From the NCBI GenBank assembly GCA_963848675.1, contig CAWKEY010000029.1:1-62040 (forward strand): DNA of 62,040 nt, read 5' to 3'. The notes under the pieces were generated by a model that saw nothing but the letters and a program-made list of their open reading frames with translations, made no database searches and had not been told where the DNA came from. This document shows positions 60,444-62,040 of this stretch, one piece after another (positions within the stretch are counted from its first letter, which is position 1; every line of letters begins with the position of its first letter). Position numbers and translations under genes: made by a program. The stretch is from CAWKEY01 sp963848675 (lineage in GTDB: Bacteria; Pseudomonadota; Gammaproteobacteria; Methylococcales; Methylomonadaceae).

Positions 60444-60456
60444 TTTAGCGCCTAAA
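60444..60456. promoter_or_regulatory. Degenerate KorB-like operator after trbN
   Basis: TTTAGCGCCTAAA differs from the KorB consensus at one position and lies 12 bases after the trbN stop. It is the rightmost plasmid-type signal. Binding strength is uncertain. Confidence 0.5.
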
Positions 60457-60919
60457 ATAAGGGACACCTTGTCTGTCGGCTTGAAACGTTGCACTTGACC
60501 ACACTCTGGTCGCTCAGGATTCCCATGCGCCAAGTCGGTTACCTGTTTTCTGTGATGTTGGAATCGCTTAATGTCGCCACTTTCCTGGCCGCTGAAAGCG
60601 TTGCTGAAAAGGACTGGCCAATTTCTAGTCAATTTAAGGTAAGTCTTTAACTTTCCGATAGTTGGGCTGCACTATGACGACTTAATGACACCTTTATCCA
60701 CAGATTCTGGGGATAACGTAAGTCAACAAAAAGATATACATTGACTTTGGTAAGTAAATGCTTACAATAGGCGGCAGCTAGAAAATCTGATTTACCCTCT
60801 GTTTACCTTTTCGATGTTTCTCCTGGTAGTTGCTCGTCCTTGTTTCATTAAGTAATTTCTAAATTTCCCGGCTTTACCCGCCTTCATGGCTTTATTACTT
60901 AATATTTATAGGACTCATC
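60457..60919. other. Junction region between the trb operon and the cold-shock gene
   Basis: No gene supported. A DnaA-box-like TTATCCACA (60694-60702) begins an imperfect palindrome ending GGGGATAA near 60716. The second half holds the cold-shock promoter and long leader. The plasmid/chromosome border probably lies here. Confidence 0.4.
60741..60768 (+). promoter_or_regulatory. Promoter of the cold-shock gene with long leader
   Basis: TTGACT (60741-60746), 16-base spacer, TACAAT (60763-60768). Transcription would start near 60776 and leave a leader of about 145 bases, as is usual for cspA-type thermosensing messages. Confidence 0.6.
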
Positions 60920-61129
60920 ATGTCTACACTTACTACTGGCACCGTTAAATGGTTTAATTCTGATAAAGGCTTTGGCTTTATCGAGCAGCAATCAGGCCCC
61001 GATGTTTTTGTACACTTTGCGCAAATCAATTCCGGTGGTTACAAATCCCTGGATGAAGGCCAAAAGGTACAGTTCAAGGTAACGCAAGGCCAAAAAGGCC
61101 CGCAAGCCGAAAACGTCAGCGTTATCTAA
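60920..61129 (+). CDS. Cold-shock protein (CspA family)
   Basis: 69 residues with the cold-shock domain: GTVKWFNSDKGFGFIEQQ (RNP1 KGFGFIE) and DVFVHFAQI (RNP2 VFVHF). It binds single-stranded RNA and DNA, acting as an RNA chaperone. Length is normal. The long leader upstream suggests temperature-sensitive translation. It lies 122 bases upstream of ssrA in the same direction. Confidence 0.95.
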   Translation: MSTLTTGTVKWFNSDKGFGFIEQQSGPDVFVHFAQINSGGYKSLDEGQKVQFKVTQGQKGPQAENVSVI

Positions 61130-61250
61130 AGGCTCATCACCACGTCGCGCTCGTCATGAGCCGGGGCGTGGCATAACCAATCGGCTAAGTTTTTGAGTTA
61201 GATTTTGAACTTTTCCTTAACGATTCGGCCTTATTGGTTAGAACACAAAA

Positions 61251-61643
61251 GGGGGCGACATGGCTTCGACGTGGGTAGCGAAACCTTAAGTGCATGCCGA
61301 GGACTGTACACCTCGTAAAATCTACAGAAAAAAAGTATTCGCAAATGACGAAAACTACTCAATGGCTTTAGCTGCTTAAAACCAGCACCATTCCTCTGAC
61401 TATCTGTGCTTATGCGGGTAGAGTTGTTAATAGCCTTCGGGCTAAGCGGAACGCTCAGAGGTCATCTACATAAGATCGCGCTGAAATCTGTCCGGTGTGG
61501 ATGCGCTAAAACCTTACGGAATCGCTGACAGTTTTCTTGGCCCGACGGGTAGCTGGCAGTTAAATCAAAAGTGCGGGACAAGCATGTAGACCTTACGGCG
61601 GAGTACTTGCGGACGCGGGTTCAATCCCCGCCGCCTCCACCAA
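61251..61643 (+). ncRNA. ssrA: Transfer-messenger RNA (tmRNA)
   Basis: The 5' GGGGGCGACATGGCTTCGACG and the 3' TTCAATCCCCGCCGCCTCCACCA form a tRNA-like end (acceptor stem 61251-61257 with 61633-61639; encoded CCA 61641-61643). The tag frame is 61341-61379: ANDENYSMALAA then TAA. tmRNA with SmpB rescues stalled ribosomes and tags the product for proteolysis. One-piece form, intact. Confidence 0.97.
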
Positions 61644-61651
61644 TTCCAAGA

Positions 61652-61687
61652 ACCGGCTTAGCCTGAAAAGGGCGGCCGGTTTTTTTA
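61652..61687 (+). terminator. Rho-independent terminator of ssrA
   Basis: Stem AACCGGC (61652-61658) and GCCGGTT (61676-61682) followed by a T run, 9 bases after the tmRNA end. Confidence 0.85.
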
Positions 61688-61747
61688 TGCCTGTCGATTT
61701 TGACTGAGCGCAGCAGCAAGACTGGAGAAGGCCCTTAAAGAAATGGA

Positions 61748-61957
61748 TTAATGATACCTTCTGTCATGATAGCCATTGCCACCATGCCTATGGCCGCGGT
61801 TACCGCGAGAGTGATTTCCATCATAACTGCCACGGCCGCCATCATAATACGAAGTGCCACCGTAGCCACCGCCATAAAAAGGATGCGGATAATACACGCA
61901 AGCGTTGACTAACAACATCAAACCGAAGAGCAGAATTCTTTTTGTTAGTAAGGCCAT
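61748..61957 (-). CDS. Small Gly/Tyr/His-rich lipoprotein
   Basis: 69 residues with a lipoprotein-like signal (RILLFGLMLLVNAC, Cys20) followed by a low-complexity tail rich in Gly, Tyr, His and Arg (GGGYGGTSYYDGGRGSYDGN). No family assigned. Probably an outer-membrane-anchored peptide. AAGGGAG precedes the start on the reverse strand. Confidence 0.6.
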   Translation of the reverse strand: MALLTKRILLFGLMLLVNACVYYPHPFYGGGYGGTSYYDGGRGSYDGNHSRGNRGHRHGGNGYHDRRYH

Positions 61958-62040
61958 TACCGCATCTCCCTTGAAAAATGTTGGGGGAATAGTAACTGGC
62001 GACCGATGAATAGCCGATGAATTGATTTATAGATTTGTAC

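Noticed and set aside
61251..61643. ssrA 3' end as the attachment site of the element
   Set aside because: No second copy of the tmRNA 3' end and no tyrosine recombinase were seen, and the element lies on the 5' side of ssrA.

Overview
The window reads as gammaproteobacterial (IHF beta-type subunit, ecotin, Fic, one-piece tmRNA with a tag ending in ALAA, alpha-glucan phosphorylase). I cannot name the genus. It holds about 44 kb of an IncP-1 (RP4/RK2)-like conjugative plasmid backbone, flanked on both sides by ordinary or decayed chromosome-type genes. No integrase or attachment repeat is visible. It may be an integrated plasmid or part of a larger replicon.

Left flank (1-15.9 kb): 5' end of an alpha-glucan phosphorylase gene; a broken ferritin-like gene; an IS3-family element inserted in the start of a serine resolvase gene; a toxin remnant; a Fic protein; a decaying TniA/TniB-like transposon; a frameshifted HU gene; IHF beta; an M41-like HExxH protein; a DJ-1/PfpI protein; a truncated GNA1162-type lipoprotein; a retropepsin-like lipoprotein; a diguanylate cyclase.

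Accessory/SOS block (15.9-21.5 kb): a perfect KorB operator, an SRAP protein, a 48-aa membrane protein, divergent lexA and umuD-like genes with a three-copy direct-repeat operator candidate, an ecotin lacking the usual cysteines, a RecD2-type helicase and a membrane protein.

Transfer region Tra1 (21.5-38.3 kb): colinear with RP4: traC-D-E-F-G-(H in I)-I-J, oriT, traK-L-M. The main novelty is traC, a 2532-codon fusion of a DarB-like DNA methylase plus strawberry-notch helicase to an ArdC/DUF5710/TOPRIM primase of TraC type. It has a good internal ribosome site exactly at the fusion joint.

Control and replication (38.5-48.9 kb): kfrB, kfrA, then an insertion carrying a second replicon (iterons plus Rep_3 RepB), a Met-rich secreted protein, an AlbA_2 protein and a broken FRG gene. 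Then korB-incC-korA (korA nested in incC), kleE, an oriV with iterons and DnaA boxes, and trfA (short form). KorA and KorB operators pair up at korA and between trfA and trbA.

Mating-pair formation Tra2 (48.9-60.4 kb): trbA then trbB-C-D-E-F-G-H-I-J-K-L-N. trbM is absent.

Right flank (60.5-62 kb): cold-shock gene, tmRNA (ssrA) with terminator, and a small lipoprotein. Working together: TrfA (or RepB) replicates the element; KorA, KorB and TrbA would co-ordinate replication, partition and transfer; TraI/J/K nick oriT; TraG couples to the Trb channel; TraF makes the cyclic TrbC pilin; the TraC fusion could protect and prime the incoming strand in the recipient.
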